NCBI GenBank assembly: GCA_026394015.1
Contig: JAPKZA010000223.1
Span: forward strand, 1 to 35,226
Origin: Acidobacteriota bacterium
GTDB taxonomy: Bacteria > Acidobacteriota > Terriglobia > Bryobacterales > Bryobacteraceae
Reading direction: 5' to 3'
DNA: 35,226 bases
A program made the position numbers and the translations under genes. Positions 33,212-35,226 of this stretch are shown piece by piece; within the stretch, counting starts at the first letter, position 1, and each line of letters starts with the position of its first letter. Below the pieces are notes generated by a model, which ran no database searches, had not been told where the DNA came from, and was given only the letters and a program-made list of their open reading frames with translations.

Positions 33212-34166
33212 TATTGGTGGTTGCGCTGTCAGGGGTGTTTTTGGTCCTGGCGGCGGGCCTGTAGCGATTGCAGTAGCTTTTGTGGCAGAGATAGCTGCCG
33301 CCCTTCATGACGCGCTCCCGGCCCTCGGGGGGGCCAACCGGGTTTAGAGCGGTGGCAGTCATGTGCCAAGTCGGGTGGAACCAATCCTGGCACCACTCCC
33401 AGGCGTTGCCGGTGACCGAGAGCAGGCCATAGCCGTTGGCGGGAAAAGCGTCCACGGGGCCCGGCGCGGTGAACCCGTCGTCGCCGAGGTCGATTTTGGG
33501 GAATTCGCCCTGCCAGATATTGCAGAGATGGCGCCCTTGGGGCGTCAGTTCGTCGCCCCACGGGTACTTCTTCTGTACCAAGCCGCCGCGGGCGGCGTAC
33601 TCCCACTCGGCCTCGCGCGGCAGGCGTTTCCCAGCCCAGGCGCAATAGGCCTGCGCGTCGTTCCAGGACAGATGGACAACCGGATGATGAGGCCGCTCCC
33701 GCACCGACGAATCGGGTCCTTCCGGGTGCTTCCAATCGGCACCGGGGACTTTGCACCACCACTCGTGCCCCAGGACGGTGTCTTCGACGATGCGGCGATA
33801 TTTTTCCTCTGGGATGTGGCCGGCGAAAACGAAGCCCCAGCCGAAGCGTTCGCTTTCGGTTTGGTAGCCGGTGGCCTGGACGAATTCGGTGTACTCGACG
33901 TTCGTGACCGGCGCGGTGTCCATATAGAACGGGTCCACGTGGATCTCGCGGATCGGCCCTTCGCCGTCCGCCGGGAAGCCTTCGGCGTCTTCGGCCCCCA
34001 TCAGAAAGCGACCGCCGTCCAGCTTGGTCATCGTGCTGGTCGAACCGGTGCGGACAATCAGGCGTTCCTCGGCCATGCGGCGCGACAGCGCGGCCTGCTG
34101 CTCCCGCTGCCGACTCGGGAGGCAGCACGGATTCACTCCACCGAAAACGCGAAACGGATCGCTCAT
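33183..34166 (-). CDS. Formylglycine-generating enzyme (sulfatase-modifying factor)
   Basis: A 327-residue FGE-sulfatase-domain protein. Both catalytic cysteines are present at Cys294 and Cys299 in GGSYLCHKSYCNRYR, spaced as Cys336/Cys341 of human FGE, followed by AARTKNTPDSATTN. The substrate-groove and calcium motifs HPVVHLSWNDAQAYCAWAGKRLP and REAEWEYAARGG are also present. Many proteins with this domain lack the cysteines, so this one is likely a true copper-dependent oxidase that turns a sulfatase Cys into formylglycine. It has no signal peptide, so it acts in the cytosol. The N-terminus holds CCLPSR at residues 14-19, which matches the CxPSR substrate motif itself. The ATG overlaps the upstream PPIase stop (ATGA at 34163-34166). 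Confidence 0.95.
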   Translation of the reverse strand: MSDPFRVFGGVNPCCLPSRQREQQAALSRRMAEERLIVRTGSTSTMTKLDGGRFLMGAEDAEGFPADGEGPIREIHVDPFYMDTAPVTNVEYTEFVQATGYQTESERFGWGFVFAGHIPEEKYRRIVEDTVLGHEWWCKVPGADWKHPEGPDSSVRERPHHPVVHLSWNDAQAYCAWAGKRLPREAEWEYAARGGLVQKKYPWGDELTPQGRHLCNIWQGEFPKIDLGDDGFTAPGPVDAFPANGYGLLSVTGNAWEWCQDWFHPTWHMTATALNPVGPPEGRERVMKGGSYLCHKSYCNRYRPAARTKNTPDSATTNISFRCARDL

Positions 34167-35041
34167 ACAGCGGGTTGCTTGGCGGTCTTGATCACCGCTT
34201 TCTCCTTCAGCGCGTCGACGAAGGCTTCAAGAGCCTGCTCGCGAATGCCGGCCTGCATGGCACCTTCGATCTCTTCGCGGACATCGTTGAAGGGGCGTAC
34301 GCCTTCGGGGCGGCGGTCGTGTAACTGGGCGATATGAAAGCCAAAGACCGAGCGGAAGACCGGGCTGACCTGGCCGGGCGCCAAGGGCAGGACGGCGGCT
34401 TCAAACTCTTCGACCATCTCGCCGAGCGGGAACCAACCGAGGCTGCCGCCCTGGCCGGCGCAATCGGAGTGGCGGTCGGCGACCTCGGCGAAGGCGGCTC
34501 CGGCGGCGAGTTCGGCTGTAGCGACGGCGATGGCGGCGCTGGCGGTCTCCTCGTCGACGCTATCGTTCACGTTCTTCACGATGTGGGAGGCGTGGAGCAT
34601 CGGCGGGACGGCGAAGCGTTCCTGGTTGGCCTTATAGAAGTCGAGAAGTTCCTGTTTCTTCGGCTTGGGTGCTTTTTCGCCGACGTCCTGGACCAAGCGT
34701 TCCAGTTGGATCTGCGTCCGGATTTCGGCTCGCATCGCGTCGTGGTCGACGCCAGCGCGGGTGGTGCCCGCTTCGATGTCGTCCGGGTCACCGGGGGGAG
34801 GGAGCAGGGCGGTCATCCGCTCGTCAAGCTCTTCGTCCGAGATCAACGGTGCCCGGCTGGCGGCTTCCTGGCGCAGCAGAACGCGCTCGATGACGTTCTC
34901 TTTGCTCCAGTCCTTCAACTGGATCTCGCGCGCGATGGGCTCCATGTCGGCCATCATCGCTTCGTAGTGTGGACGCAGCGAAGTCATCTCCTCGCGGATC
35001 AATGCTTCGTCGACGTATTCCCCGTTTATCAGTAGGCCCAT
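34163..35041 (-). CDS. Parvulin-type peptidylprolyl isomerase
   Basis: A 292-residue protein from ATG 35041 with a strong AGGAGG site just upstream. A short N-terminal strand (LLINGEYVDEALIREEM) and a helical SurA/PrsA-like chaperone part (RVLLRQEAAS...ISDEELDERM) fill residues 1-150. The parvulin domain follows at about 160-260: MLHASHIVKN, AEVADRHSDCAGQGGSLGWFPLGEMVEEFE and FGFHIAQLHDRR. There is no signal peptide or anchor, so a cytosolic location is expected, unlike PpiD and PrsA. It is coupled to the FGE gene and could hold sulfatases unfolded for modification; this is an inference from the overlap. Confidence 0.9.
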   Translation of the reverse strand: MGLLINGEYVDEALIREEMTSLRPHYEAMMADMEPIAREIQLKDWSKENVIERVLLRQEAASRAPLISDEELDERMTALLPPPGDPDDIEAGTTRAGVDHDAMRAEIRTQIQLERLVQDVGEKAPKPKKQELLDFYKANQERFAVPPMLHASHIVKNVNDSVDEETASAAIAVATAELAAGAAFAEVADRHSDCAGQGGSLGWFPLGEMVEEFEAAVLPLAPGQVSPVFRSVFGFHIAQLHDRRPEGVRPFNDVREEIEGAMQAGIREQALEAFVDALKEKAVIKTAKQPAV

Positions 35042-35086
35042 AATCCTCCTGTTATCCTATCGCGGATCCTAGAACCGGCGCACCCA

Positions 35087-35226
35087 ATCGGGATAGGGGG
35101 AAGCCTCGCGGCTCCTCCCCTCCCACACCACCGGACATGCGGGTCCGCATCCGGCGGTTCGGCGGGTTAAGCTATTGCCCGCCAGTTAGGCTCGGAATCC
35201 CGAGCGAGTCGAAGTAAGCATTGGAC
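35087..35226 (-). mobile_element. 3' end of a group II intron (domains V and VI), rest outside window
   Basis: On the - strand, 35158-35127 folds as a domain V hairpin: an 8-base lower stem (ACCGCCGG with CCGGTGGT), a 2-base bulge, a 5-base upper stem (ATGCG with CGCAT) and a 4-base loop, with CGC at the catalytic-triad position. A domain VI stem follows (GGGAGGGG...CCCTATCCC), capped by GCGA, with a bulged A eight bases from the end. The intron ends in TATCCCGAT at 35087. The - strand frames upstream close with stops near 35165, so the C-terminus of an intron-encoded reverse transcriptase may be present; I could not identify it. The intron sits 45 bases upstream of the PPIase start. Confidence 0.75.

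Overview
The window looks like chromosomal DNA of an Acidobacteriota bacterium, probably the Bryobacter/Solibacter side of the phylum. This is an inference from four things: a secreted VWA protein of the type known as the VWFA-related Acidobacterial domain, several Tat-type secreted sulfatases, a protein with the STGPRT..GK..S..N...HGL motif that is common in soil Acidobacteria and Planctomycetes, and high G+C with dense ATGA-coupled operons. No rRNA, tRNA or CRISPR was found.

Layout. 1-3278 (-): galE, a secreted amidohydrolase and a secreted S41-type protease running off the left edge. 3293-5335 (+): a ThDP-dependent enzyme followed by a decayed methyltransferase. 5314-7538 (-): galU coupled to a GT39/PMT-like membrane glycosyltransferase. 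7553-9354 (+): an RluD-type pseudouridine synthase coupled to the VWA protein. 9336-16029 (-): a long same-strand run of thiL, an O-methyltransferase, an unknown secreted protein, a DUF4380-like protein and two sulfatases. 16049-16699 (+): a secreted RNase T2. 16748-18985 (-): the STGPRT protein, a vapBC toxin-antitoxin pair and an unknown secreted protein. 19127-24804: a LuxR-type regulator (-) facing a + strand run of a CpaE/TadZ-like ATPase, an APH-family kinase, an atypical enolase and a third sulfatase. 24788-26415 (-): malate dehydrogenase, a 39-residue membrane protein and a SET-domain protein. 26608-33211 (+): MerR-like regulator, CtpA-type protease, a eukaryote-like long GMP synthase, a PpiD-like chaperone and a DedA protein. 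33183-35041 (-): a parvulin-type PPIase coupled to a true formylglycine-generating enzyme (FGE). The right edge holds the 3' end of a group II intron.

How the genes fit together. The most coherent theme is sulfatase biology. Three Cys-type sulfatases (CxPSR), all with twin-arginine-like N-termini, share the window with an FGE that keeps both catalytic cysteines and has no signal peptide. This suggests maturation in the cytosol before Tat export. The FGE carries a CxPSR-like motif in its own N-terminus. A second theme is envelope biogenesis and proteostasis: galE, galU, the glycosyltransferase, CtpA, PpiD, DedA and the parvulin.

Most unusual items: the enolase paralogue lacking the conserved active-site His and coupled to a kinase-fold protein and a sulfatase; the FGE N-terminal CxPSR motif; the methyltransferase remnant spread over three frames; the SET-domain gene overlapping a micro-membrane-protein gene; and the group II intron end 45 bp upstream of the PPIase gene.
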